Under the pieces are notes generated by a model, which was given only the letters and a program-made list of their open reading frames with translations, did no database searches and had not been told where the DNA came from. Of a stretch of 64,000 bases of DNA, positions 24,140-35,613 are shown piece after piece. This stretch comes from Dysidea avara. Lineage: Eukaryota; Porifera; Demospongiae; Dictyoceratida; Dysideidae. A program made the translations under genes and the position numbers. Location: the NCBI RefSeq assembly GCF_963678975.1, contig NC_089272.1, positions 5,018,359-5,082,358 of the forward strand. Direction: 5' to 3'. Numbering within the stretch: position 1 is the first letter of the stretch; every line of letters starts with the position of its first letter.

Positions 24140-24653
24140 ATAACTAATCAGTGATTATTATATCTGTGATTATATCTTTTGCATTCAGAAGGGACTGGAC
24201 AAATTAGTGTTCTCTGAGAAATCCCGTTCCTTGGCTGCCATTAGCAAAATTGGATCAAGGTACATTTCATTGTAATGAAACCTGCAACTAAAACAGAACA
24301 CAACAGTTTTTATTTGTTCTTTGTCGATGATAAAACCTGTTTGAAAATCTTTAAAGATTGCAAACTGACACAGAAATTAATTATTTATTGGAACTCCATG
24401 AAGATTCTTTTCTGATGAGAAAATGGATTGGTATATGTAGGTCTGGCAAAACAGAAATTTTATATAGACATTTATTGAAAGTTTCTATATCTTCAAGAGA
24501 GCTCCACTGTAAATCACTCACTAACACCGATGTGTTAGCACATGAGAGTTATACATCATGCATGGAGGCACGTCATGTCCACACAATACCAAATCAAGTT
24601 ATAATAACAGGAAGCCTGTTTTCTTACAAGCAACAAACACTAATAATAAGTGA

Positions 24654-27600
24654 CTACAGTTCAGAATGATAGTCAAAAGACTTGTTACTATCACCGCGAA
24701 CACCTTTCCTCTTTGGCAGTACACCACCTTTAACATACTCCAACAAGAACTGATCTATCTGATGATAAGTGTGTAGAGTGACAACATCCTGTAGATAACA
24801 CACAAATGGTACATAAAAAGAGTTACTCTCATTTATGGTTCACAACAAACAAGCAGTTTACATGCATTATAAGACGTCCATCAGATTTTAAACAAAATAA
24901 TTTTGAAACAGTCCACAAATGGTAGCTATCCACACATACATACATATGCATACACATAAATTATTTCAGATTGACACATAATCTGTCCAAGCACTCCGAT
25001 AATTGAGATTGTAGACTGCAGGGATAATGAAACACCTTCATTTGAGTCTTTCTTGTGGCAACACTTCAATTTGTGGTAACCATTCACGTGGGCATTAATT
25101 TATTCCCACAATTGATTTCGGTCTGAGCTTGTATAAAACAAGCAGAGGGCGGTACCACTACCTCACTCACATCAAGGCCCTGCTTGCGTTGATGACTATT
25201 TTAGAAATGCAACCACATACCCGGGATACATTTCATTGCACACCGGTGTACATTAGATGTCTCCCTGTAAAGAGGTGTACAGTGGAACCTCAGTTATCCA
25301 AACCCCTTGGGACCAGAGGTGGTCCATAAGTCTGAAAAGTCCGTATCTCTGAAACTGTGTATAAATAACATTAAAACAGTATAATCAAATTTAAAAAAAA
25401 TATCAGTATTTTCAACTTAGAGGTGTACCGATATGGGTTTTGGTATGTACCGGTACCGATACCGATATCTGGATATTGATGCCACCAAAAGAAGCCGATA
25501 ACCGATAGCCGATCCGATATTTGCATTACAATCAAGTCATAGATGATCTATGTAAAATTGTACATTACTCACTTTATAACAACATGTGGATATATTCATT
25601 GCTCACTCTATACCTGCGGTGGTAGTGGTTTGGTTTTCAATTGTGCAATCCAGACAATTAGGCGCCCACAAACATTTTCATGAAGCCTTAAACGGATATG
25701 TCTACATTACTCCGCATTTTAACGGTTTGTACGAAGGCTGGTACAGCAAGTTTCCTTGGGTTACCCTGGGACTCTTTTTTTATTACAAGGGTACTATATA
25801 ACTGTTTCATTTTTAAAGACTGCGATAAGCTTTCCAGCAACAAACACTAGAATCATGCATGTTTGTATGGCTTCTTGTAGCGTAGCACTTGTTGGTAGAG
25901 TGAACAATAAGCCACTGGTACAAAACAGCCACATGCATAACGTAGATAACTAATATGTAATCCGTTTATGTACAAACCATTGTTACTGTATAAATATCGG
26001 TAGTGATATCGGTCCTCCTACTGTTCTGTACCGATACCAATATTACCATATCGGTGGCCGATATTTTAGCCAATCTGATTATCGGTAAACCCTTATTTCA
26101 ACTACCCTAATAGAACAGTCACTACTCTAATAGAGCAGTCATTTCCATAATTCGGTTAACCAAGAATCCAGATAAGTGGGGTCCGGATAACTGAGGTTCC
26201 ACTGTACATGGCAAATGCATCCTCTGGAATTCCTTTGATCTGAGGTGTCAAAGTGTTACATCTATCTATGTATACTGTACAGATAGCTACATGTACAGTA
26301 CCTGTCTTGGAACAAATTTTTCTTCAGGGATCTTCATTTTGGACTTGTAATATAGGACATTCTTGCTCATGGCTGAATCAGATGGCTCCAACTGTTGATA
26401 ACTGGCAGCACATTCTGCAGCGTCATTTAACCTACCAACTGGACACATACACACAAACGTTATTACAACTACAACACATAATGTACAAACACTAATACAC
26501 AGTACAGTGATGAGGCTAGGGTTTTTAACAGGGGGTATCTGAAAATTTAGTACTACAGTGGAACCTCAACTATCTGGGCCCCACTTATCTGGATTCTCGG
26601 CTAACCGAACTACGGAAATGGCTGCTTTATTAGAGTACCATACAGTACAAAACTTCGGCAGTAAAAAAGTTGGTAAAAACCCACTATTGAAAAAAAAACT
26701 TTGGCGAATAGGGCTTCACCTGAAACTTTTAGCTACCACGTATTGTACCGCCAGGATGCAACACCGCTACATGCGATTGCAAGTGATTAACAACTCACTA
26801 ATTATGAGGCATGGCAGCCGTTTCGATTGCGAATCTTTATCCCTCACATTGAGGAATGATGACTCACGATGGAAATGGCTGCCACACCCCTTAGTTAGCA
26901 AGTCTTTTAATTGCTTGCACTTACATGTAGCGACATTGCATTCGAGTGGTAGCAACTGTACAAGTGTAAGCATCGTTCGCTGGTTCTTGCAATGTCGAGA
27001 GCAATGTTTGGATTTTCATGAACTCTTGTGAGACAATGAACCTCATGATAATCGAAGGGAACGCTTAGAAAAATACCCACGATATGCCTGTCATGGTACT
27101 TCAATACCCATCCTTTCAACATGGCTAATCTGCTCATGTGATTTCTAAAAATAATTGGCAGATAAAACTTTGGCGATTGTAATGAAATTTGCCTAATTTG
27201 CCAAATTTTTACTATACGGTAGTGACTGTTCTATTAGGGTAGTTGAATAATACTGATATTTTTACCATTATCTATTTTATATTATACTGTACGGAGGGAA
27301 ACTTTGGAGGGAGAAAAATTTGGCAAATCAAGCAAAATATCAGTGTTGCAAAATAAAATTTGGCGAATTGTTAGCAAAGCACACGCCCTATTTAATTAAT
27401 TAGATTACTAATCGCTGTGCCTGGCCCTGAAGCGAGAACTTACAGAGTGCCACGCCTCTCAGCGGTTTGGCACCTGGAGTCAGCTACCAACTAAAAGGTA
27501 ATACCATATAGACAGTAGATCTACACCCTCTGGAATAGTGAATATCATACTTAATATGGTAGGACTTGCTACTTGTCATGCCCGTTTCGAGGTGAAGTTT

Positions 27601-30600
27601 AAGGATAACACGTGTACAGTAACTATAGCTACCTAGTGAGGTAGTCGAGGCAGGCTTGGCTTCATGCCTGGCCTACTATCCCTTGGTTGAATAGAAAATT
27701 GATTAGTTTGATGCTTGGTTTGCTATTTTCTTCGCCACCAAAATATTTGGATGGGGAAAATTTGGTGAATTCATGGTCATTCGCCAAATTTTTACGGCAC
27801 CAAAGTTTCCCTCCATACGGTACAGTTTCAGATATGGACTTTTCAGACTTATGAACCACCCCTGGTCCCAAGGAGTTCGGATAACTGTATGATATACTGC
27901 ACAATGATTTAGCTGAATGAAATAATGAAGCCAATTTAGCAGTATGCCAGCAAAAAATTTTAAGCTCTGAGATTAGATTTTCATTCACTTTTAATTAATA
28001 ATCACAGTCAACCCAATGCTTTTGTGAAGTAACCGTAGGGAATCCCAATCTATACTACTCCATCAGAGTACCTTAATCACTTTAGTGAAATCGGAATTGA
28101 AAAATATTGCTAATGGCTTAATGTACATATGCAATGCTAAAATATAGTGGTAATTTTCTAGTGTTCCACTGGTACAGAAAAATACCTACCGATCAATCCA
28201 ATACCGATACCAGGAACTTATAAGCGCTGAGCTCCTGCCGATACCCAGCAGTGAAATTTACTGATGCAGATAGCAATAACAAGAATTGCCAAATAATTCC
28301 ATGTTTGTTCATGGCTATATTGCTTGTAGCATTCACACTAGTGTTTTATGACAAAATGCGTATTTTTCAAGTTCGCTATATTTGACTGTTCTTTTAGAAT
28401 TTTTATTATGCTGCAACTGTCAAACATAATGTTAGAGTTGCACGTTCCTCAATGTTTAACAAAGCAAGTTCTGTACCTTTTTATGTTAGAATAACACTTA
28501 ACACTACTTCCGGCCTGATATACCCCAAGGTTTGCTAGCATAACATTAACGATGATCATTGGTGCAAGCATTTATTAGTCAGTATCAGAACAGCTTAATA
28601 ATCAATACCAAATAGACAACATCGACTCCAATCCAATACTGATCTGATTATCAGTGGAACACTAGATTTTGCTACAGCTATAGGCTGGATAGAGTCAACA
28701 CAGCATTAAACCTGAGCTATAGCTAGACTGCTATGGAGTTAAAATTTAAAGGGAGTTTTGACCCAACTCCTTTAAGAATCCCATCACCACTGCCATTTTT
28801 AAAGTTTGAAAAAAAAACACAGCATGATTAATATACCTTAATTACGCTTAATATTTTCACCTACCAGTGTAGTACACAAACTGGAGATAGCTGAATATGG
28901 ATGCCAAGTATCCTTTTTGTTTCACACCATTAACAGTGCTCATCTGTCTATAACAATCAACCTTACACTGGACCATCGGCTCAATGACTTTAGCCATCAA
29001 AGTGTACACATCCTCTGTTGTAGCCTCCTGGTCCCGGTACATATTGTCATTACTATCACTGACATTTATATACATTACATCTTCACAGTAAAGTCTACAC
29101 TCGTCCATGTCTTTCTTATACAGAGAAAAACAAGCCTCAAAGTTGTCGCTTGCTTTCAGCCATTCTTTCTGTTTATAAGCACTCATGCCATTCTTGTAGT
29201 ACTCCTGTTGAGCACTAACCCCAGATTCTCTGAACACCGTAAAGTTATTAGAACTAATCTCCAGTCTCTGACGATAAAATGATACACTACCCTTAATGCT
29301 TTCTTCATCTGGGTGCTTAAAGAAGTAAGAGAAAGCACACTTAGCACCTTTATCAGATTCATTCACCTGTAGTGTGAGAAGAGCAGACAATGAATAGCAA
29401 AAGACAGATTTGTGCCATATAACACATGTGTGTACAAACCAAACATACTGTACCTTCAGTAATCATAGAGAGGCACGACTACACATTGTAATACGATATA
29501 TTATGATCATTTCTAGCTATCGTGTTTACACAATTAATTATGAATTGGGTGCCATTCTAGTTGTGTGTGCTGCTGCTATATTACACTAAGTGAGTGTGTT
29601 GTATTAGAGTAATTGAACAGAGTAATAGCGGGAAAATATTCTGTTAACATAAATGATGCAAATCTTGGCCTTCTTCAACTATAGCATAGCGTCATCATTC
29701 TGTTGTAAAGAAACTATGGGTACACACTTCAGAGTTTCTATATGATGCACTCCACAAAAGTGTACCAAAAATTAACAGTAACATTGACCACACACAACTG
29801 ACATGATAGGACTGTACCTGGAAGTAGGAGTACTGCAGATAATCATAATATTTGGCTTTGTTTATTTCCTTCAAGATGAAACTGGATGTGACTTTCAATT
29901 CCATTCCCAAGTTCTCCTTCTTACAACGTGACACACAATTTCCTTCTGCAGCCATCTTCAGATATTGCTGCACAAATGGCATACGGCTGCTCACTCGGCT
30001 TAGCAAGGCTTTCTGCTTGTCCGTTAAATTGGGTTCAGATTCAGCCCGACATTGCTGCAGACACGAGATGGACTTGTTACGATATTCTTGATGTAGAGGT
30101 ATCACTGGTTCCATCAAGGCAATAGCACCATTGTGCTCATTTAGCGTATAACTTTCTGTTGCTTGTCTGTATAGTGATGTAAAACTCTGACTGTTCTCTT
30201 CCAAAGATCGACCACCCTGCAAGTAATCAAATGATTACACACCATCTGTGAATTGTGCTGCACACATTATGTGCTACTGTGTTATGTAAAGTTATGCCTT
30301 ATTTTACTCTATTTTTATTAAAATTTAGTACAGCAAGACCTTATCAACGATTTATTGACAAGTTGCAAAACATACAGCTGCACATACATGTGTTGTATCT
30401 ATTTTACTGTTGAAACGCACTGCCATTAGGAGAAATATGATGCTAATCCATTTTAAGGAGGAAAGTGCTACTGAACTGCATGCAAAATAAATGTAGCAGT
30501 AAAATATTTGCATGAAACTCATATCAAAACATCAGGGGCCAAACAAAATGAAACATTTTATATGTACGTACGTATGTACATATATGTAGATACCTAATAT

Positions 30601-33600
30601 TTCAAAGCAGACAAAAGTAAAAGGCACATAACTAAATACACTTCTAAAAAGTAATTTGCTATCGATGGATTTAATGCATACATTGTTTAACCAGATACAA
30701 GGTATCACATTACTTATTCTTCGTACAAAATAAATATTACTACCTTAAGCTCACCTTAGCAATGTCAGGAAAATTTAGCAATTGCATGCTGAGAGAAAAT
30801 TTAAGCAGTGACTGTTTCGTTAAGAAGTTCAGACCTTATCACATATGTACATAACTTTTGAGATATATTTATTTCACAGAGTTTATCTACTCATAAACAC
30901 AGGGGTTTAATTATGGGCGATACTTGAGAGAATGCTAAGAATCTTCATGGAAAATAATTCCTTGCCGCTAAATTTGTCCTAACTAAAAAGCCTTGCTTAA
31001 GGTAGTTATTCCATCATATCTTACCAGGTGCTGGTCACCTGGAGCCTCCTTCTTGTATGAAACAAGAGGGGAGAAGTGGACCAATTGCTGTAAAAATAAT
31101 AATAATGCTCATAAGCACTGAGTATAAGGGACCTATTGTACCCAACACACAAGACAATATCTAAGTACAGTAGTGTAGAGTCGGGTTGTTAAGTACATGT
31201 ATCTATTAAGCGCATATTATTTGTTAAGCGCATATACATTTCTTGTAACTAACCATGGATGATAAGCGCACATGGCCAAATGCGACGATTAAGTTACACA
31301 CAGCAAAAAACGGCAAGAAAAGCTGAAAGTACTGAAAAATTACGTCTCCCTTGAGGTCTCCCTCACTATGTATACAGCAAATCAGCCATCTGGATAGTGA
31401 TAATCTTGTTTTCACGAAGGATTTTGCCCAGAAATGGAGTCAAATATCCTTACACACTGGCATGGTTACCAGCACAAACTATTAACTACTCTATTACAAC
31501 GTAGTGATTCCATGATACACTCACCATAATTATTTATTAGGCGTATGCACCTAACAGATGGTATGATTTTTACAAAAAGTTTTCTCCAAAAATTCTAAGC
31601 ACATGCGCTTAACAACCCGACTTTACGGGTATACTATACAGTGTATATTAGATGTACGTACAATACTAAGGTGTACGTATCCATATGTACATGCAGAGCA
31701 GCCAGAACTACAAAACTGAAGCAAGGAAGAAAGAACAGAATAGTACCATACATTAACTGGGCATAAATATGTATACATAAGAACGTACAGTACGTGTATG
31801 TAGAATAATAATGTTCATTACATCTCTTCAAGAAATACAGCAGCTCAGTAAAATATGTGTATCACAAGTACAAGGATTTTTTAGGGATGAAAGAAATAAA
31901 AAAGTAGTGAAACAAAGGAGGTTGCCTATACCTGAAGACATACTTGTGGATATGAATATGTGACCTAATTTTAGAAAACCGTCAATATACATACATGTAT
32001 CAAAATTCATTTTATTGGTTCTTTGCTGTCTACAGGGACAGAGGAATGGATTGGTTAAGTTTCAGCTTCATAAGTTAAGCAGTGTGGGAAATACAGCAGT
32101 AGACACCCGGACGAGCAAATAAATCAATATGTACAGAAGATATCGAGAAAATAATCTACAGGCGCTTACATAAACCATCATAACGTGCATATACAATGGC
32201 GTACGAAGTTGAATCTTTGCTTATTGTATTCGCCATGAATTTGTGAATCCACCAAGGTATAGTTTTTGCCAAAGGTATTCTTCTGTGATCCGGAAGGAAG
32301 GCAAATTCATTGAAGAAAAATCGTCGTAAATTCTTTTGTCACCACAACATAAACAAACGTCTGTAAATCAGAAACCCACATGTGTATGAAGATGTAACAA
32401 GTAGTTTTGAACTCCCTATGAATAGGGGAACACGATGATTCCCAGGATTTATCCACCGGAGTGTCAATTCACCGACCAGCAAGGCGATAAAAACTTGTGT
32501 AAATTTTTTCTGAAGCTTGTGTTTTTTACCCATTGTGTTTGAATGCATTTTATTACAAAAGTACTATTGTGTGCATATCGACGGTTTTCTAAAATTAGGT
32601 CACATATAGGAATTAAATGTTCACAAGTATATCTTCAGGTATGTATAGGCAACCTTCCTTGTTTCACTACTTTGGTCCTTTCCTGGTACTTATTTGTATA
32701 CACATTATTATGACTGGTGAACCCATGCATACTACATTTGAAGAAAGAATGGTACCAGGCAGTCCAGGATTATTATTTTCATCTGAAAACACACCCCAAC
32801 TATTAATTATTGAAAAATAGCGAAGTGTCTATTATGCTTTGTTATCAGCTATGTTCAACCCATTACACAGTGTTACAAACAAAGAATACTACGAGAAGGA
32901 CTTCTGCAATCAATCCAGCCACAATGGAAAATTTAGATGATTCCTGTTAGCTACGTACTAGCGTAGGGAGGTGATCATGTGTTGCTACCGCGAATTGTGG
33001 TACTTGCGCTGTCAACAAAGATAAATGGAATACAAACAAGGACAGTTCATGCATGAAGCATGCATTGTGGTATCCATAAGACACCTAACAGGCTGCAGCA
33101 AAGTTGAACTGCTAAGCCTTTAGCCGTTATCTAGTTATGTCAGTCAGTCAGACAGTCATTAGAAAATCCAAGTTGTAGCTACCTACTGGAAGTATTTCAG
33201 GGCATACTGAAGGCAATTTTTGGGTTTGTATATACCTAACCAATACTGCCAAGTCACCATTAAGGCAGACAAAAGCGTGTACTACACAGCACATGTAGAC
33301 GACACACTCACCCTGATGATCTTCACCATCCTAATATAAAATGTCAAGGTGGCATTTGGTGGGATCTTCTCACCTACTCCAGCCTCACCATAGCCCAGAC
33401 TAGCTGGGAATGTTATCCTTCTTCTCTCCCATAAACAAGTTCCCATTAATCCTCGGTCCATCCCTCGTATTATCAGACCTTTACCAAGAGCCACAATATA
33501 TGGAGTGTTGTAGTCAAAACTGTCAAGAAAGAAAGTCACACAAATGCACTGCATAATTGTCTTAAGTGAGTTATAAAATACATAGTTTAGTGAAACAATA

Positions 33601-35572
33601 TTGTCCATTACATGGTACCTCAATTACAATACATTGACACCTCTCTTAAAGAGGAGGGTGGTCAACTATATTACTAAGCTATTACAGTAAAGTATGAGTG
33701 TGTGTTGAATATACATAATATTATGTCGTTGTAGATGCTATTGTAATAAAATAAAACAAACCACCAGTACATCATAAGATTATGATGATAGATATACACT
33801 GTAGTGCACAAAAAAACACACGGCTAAACATTATTTGCTCAAAAAAATACACATGGATACTTAGAATATCTTGGCGGATCATTGTTTCGTTTACATATTT
33901 TAATCAGACTAAATACATACATATACAGTGAGTCACACTATATTCTATTGTTTGCATACAGTCTTGAATAATTTTTAGTGCTGATTACCACAAGCATATT
34001 AAATTTCATGGGTTAAATTTTTGTGGCTTATAAAAACATAAACAAAAATGCAAGTGTATTAAATTTTGAGGGTAAAAATTTTCGTGGTTTAATCCTGACA
34101 AGTATAGAAATTTGTGGGTTCAGAGTTATAGTTTACCTCACCTCAATGCTAGCGCTGTGATTGTTGGACTGGGCATGATGTGTACTTTGCAATACAATGA
34201 GGGAGGACGTATACTAAAACCAATCGCTCAAGCAACACATGGTCTCATGATGGATAGTGATGAAACAAACCATGTTTCACGCCACGGATGAATCTTACCT
34301 GCTGGAATAACTGGTCACAGATACTTGAAGAAATCCGTCCTGTGGTTTACAATCTGGCACTGTCGTCATGTCGCACATTAATGTCTACATTATTAGGATT
34401 CTAAGGAAGGTGCGTTGATGACTACAGTTCTCAGGTTTGCTCGAGGTGCTACGTGAGTTTCACGTGGATTACTTTTCATGAATTAGGTTAAAACACAATT
34501 TTATATATCACAAAATTTTCTACACTGTACTGCTGACACACAGGAATAATTCAACCTACGAGTGTGGTCAAACTGAAAGTCAACAGTCAACATGAAGAAT
34601 ATGAAACTCAAAACTATAACTATTGATTCATCATGAAGTCACAGGGAATGACTGCCCTTACAAACCTGAAGTGTATTTAAACTAATGTGGTATTGTTAGA
34701 TTATCTATTGTGTGCTCTAAACTCTTCTCCCCTGTTACAAGGAATCTTTACAAGGTCAATCTATACACATTAGCTGACCTCTACAGTGATATTATTAGAC
34801 CAACCATAGGAGCACAGTACAAGCCATACACCCCCTAACCTTTTCCTCTATATGCTACATTATTATCATACCAAACGTCTCATGTTACAAATGGTAACTC
34901 ATAAAACAAACACTAAATCATAAGGTAAAACCAATGCTGTATTCCAAGAGGTAGCCAACCTCCCACGCAAACTTCAAAATTGTGTACAAGAGTCCCAATA
35001 TTTAAGTATTTCAAAACGTATTTCTGTATTATTTCATGGATTTATAATTGGATTTCTCAGATAGTATACGAGTCCCAGCTTGTGAGCTACCCCTTGCTGT
35101 ATTCCAAATCTAGCACTGAGTACGAGATATATACAAGCAGACTAGTGCATGAAGTGCAAGCCCAACATTGTAGTTAACTCAAAGCAAAGAGTATTGAAGG
35201 TCAGGATAAAATTTTAGCGGGTCAATACTGTGACAAACAAACCTCTGTCTGCATGGCAGCCCCTTGCCATAAGTATAAAAATGTTAAGGAGGTGGCTGCA
35301 AAGCCCTTTGGCACATCAGAAAATAATTAATTACACACTTGTCATTAACCGTACCTCTTTCCAAACTCCACCCCGCTATCAAACAACCTCCCCACGTAGT
35401 GATAATGCATGATGTCGTTTGTCTTGGCACTGTCCACGCAGTCATCAGGACGATACAAGATCTTCACCTTCAAACCATCCCCCCAATCTTCCTCTGCAAG
35501 CGGGCCTGCCGCTGATGTCAGTGAGACCAGCACGGCACAACCAGTCAACAACCATACCAACCAACAAGCCAT
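24654..35572 (-). CDS. FKBP-CRTAP fusion: secreted prolyl isomerase joined to leprecan-family protein
   Basis: Seven exons read on the - strand: 35572-35355, 33519-33312, 31087-31025, 30216-29818, 29366-28865, 26438-26302 and 24788-24654. All have GT-AG borders, phases agree at every junction, and the product is 553 residues. Exon 1 encodes a signal peptide (MACWLVWLLTGCAVLVSLTSA) and the start of an FKBP domain; exon 2 completes it ('FDYNTPYIVALGKGLIIRG', 'LGYGEAGVGEKIPPNATLTF'). Exon 3 is a 21-codon linker. Exons 4-7 match CRTAP end to end: four CxxxC pairs (CLQQC, CVSRC, CRLYC, CKVDC), 'YYDYLQYSYF', 'YLQFVYYTVGRLNDAAECA', 'LYYKSK', and a tail 'DVVTLHTYHQIDQFLLEY'. There is no 2-oxoglutarate dioxygenase domain, so it is CRTAP/SC65-like, not P3H-like. 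It ends HSEL, close to but not matching strict KDEL-type patterns. CRTAP acts in ER collagen prolyl 3-hydroxylation. Two genes with an unseen end and start between 33312 and 31087 remain the alternative. Confidence 0.72.
25280..26204. mobile_element. Non-autonomous pogo/Tigger-type DNA transposon with nested hAT insert
   Basis: Terminal inverted repeats CAGTGGAACCTCAGTTATCC match perfectly over 20 bp and are flanked by TA on both sides, as in Tc1/mariner-pogo elements. It encodes no transposase. A hAT element (25418-26095) lies inside it, leaving only about 250 bp of its own sequence. It sits in the last intron of the FKBP-CRTAP gene. Confidence 0.85.
25418..26095. mobile_element. hAT-type MITE nested in the pogo-type element
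   Basis: Starts TAGAGGTGTACCGATA and ends TATCGGTAAACCCTTA (13 of 16 terminal bases paired). An exact 8-bp target duplication TTTCAACT lies at 25410-25417 and 26096-26103. The interior is rich in CCGATA/TATCGG words near both ends. Confidence 0.88.
26556..27887. mobile_element. Second pogo/Tigger-type copy, inverted, with inserted MITEs
   Basis: It begins TA-CAGTGGAACCTCAACTATC and is followed by the inverse of the right part of the copy at 25280. Its other end (27820-27887, GACTTATGAACCACCCCTGG...GGAGTTCGGATAACTG) matches the left part of that copy but lacks the last 11 bases or so. Inside are an insert at about 26640-27230 with CAAATTT/GGCAAA words and the MITE at 27288-27826. It lies in the CRTAP part, intron between 26439 and 28864. 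Confidence 0.7.
27288..27826. mobile_element. Nested MITE with GGAGGGAAACTTTGG ends
   Basis: The left end reads ACTGTACGGAGGGAAACTTTGG and the right end is the inverse, CCAAAGTTTCCCTCCATACGGTACAG. Both are followed inward by AAATTTGGC / GCCAAATTT. Non-coding. Confidence 0.65.
28159..28664. mobile_element. hAT-like MITE, TAGTGTTCCACTG ends
   Basis: Left end TAGTGTTCCACTGGTA, right end TATCAGTGGAACACTA, with CCGATA-type words just inside. No clear 8-bp duplication. It lies in the same intron of the FKBP-CRTAP gene. Confidence 0.7.
31176..31625. mobile_element. MITE with TAGAGTCGGGTTGTTAAG inverted ends
   Basis: Left TAGAGTCGGGTTGTTAAG and right CTTAACAACCCGACTTTA pair over 17 of 18 bases, and GCGCATAT/GCGCTTAA words recur inside. 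A lone related end lies at about 58940-58960. In the intron between exon 3 and exon 2 of the FKBP-CRTAP gene. Confidence 0.7.
31878..33165 (+). mobile_element. Foldback-headed repeat family, copy B
   Basis: Arms at 31878-31983 and 32579-32690 are inverted copies (GACGGTTTTCTAAAATTAGGTCACAT, AAGTAGTGAAACAA). They enclose about 600 bp, followed by a body with GACTGGTGAACCCATGCATACT and 'TTATGCTTTGTTATCAGC', and the tail GTCAGTCAGTCAGACAGTCATTAGAAAAT. The same order is seen in copies A and C. The open frame at 32339-32548 lies inside the loop and is not a known protein. Confidence 0.6.
33312..35572 (-). other. FKBP domain exons of the fusion gene
   Basis: Exons 35572-35355 and 33519-33312 (junction phase 2). 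Residues about 32-141 form one FKBP fold. Compared with FKBP12, the pocket keeps Tyr26 (HYHYVG), Phe36-Asp37 (LFDSG), Tyr82 (LGYGE) and Phe99 (TFYIR), but Trp59 is Met (RGMDRG). This resembles ER FKBPs such as FKBP7/9/10/14. No EF-hands follow. If this is a separate gene, its last exon has not been seen. Confidence 0.85.
34000..34530 (-). repeat. Dispersed repeat, uninterrupted copy of the one split at 2090-4420
   Basis: It contains AATTTTTGTGG / AATTTTCGTGG words near 34015-34090, the GCGCTGTGATTGTTGGACTGGGCATG segment, and the complement of the 2090-2370 piece. It lies in the first intron of the FKBP-CRTAP gene. Confidence 0.5.
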
Positions 35573-35574
35573 CC

Positions 35575-35613
35575 CTGGAACAATGAGCTAGGAACAATGA
35601 GCTAGGAACAATG
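35575..35613 (-). repeat. 14-bp tandem triplet just upstream of the FKBP-CRTAP start
   Basis: Three direct copies of GGAACAATGAGCTA (plus-strand reading; the third is cut short) end a few bases before the ATG at 35572. They would lie in the 5' leader or core promoter. Confidence 0.7.

Larger units (their letters stand above)
24654..31087 (-). other. CRTAP-like (leprecan TPR) exons of the fusion gene
   Basis: Exons 31087-31025, 30216-29818, 29366-28865, 26438-26302 and 24788-24654. Two leprecan repeats are visible, each with paired CxxxC motifs and a 'YLQ(Y/F)xYF/YY' helix, as in human CRTAP. No signal-peptide exon of its own could be found upstream on this strand. The exon at 26438-26302 is squeezed between two pogo-type elements. 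Confidence 0.85.

Noticed and set aside
24358-24669. 103-codon + strand frame
   Set aside because: It overlaps the last coding exon of the FKBP-CRTAP gene in antisense and shows no recognisable domain.
26558-27031. 157-codon + strand frame
   Set aside because: It starts in the terminal inverted repeat of a pogo-type element and runs through a nested insert; no transposase or other domain.
32339-32548. - strand frame starting MHSNTMGKKHKLQKK, considered as a signal-peptide exon for a separate CRTAP gene
   Set aside because: It lies inside the loop of repeat copy B, has no convincing signal peptide, and no donor in phase with the next exon was found.
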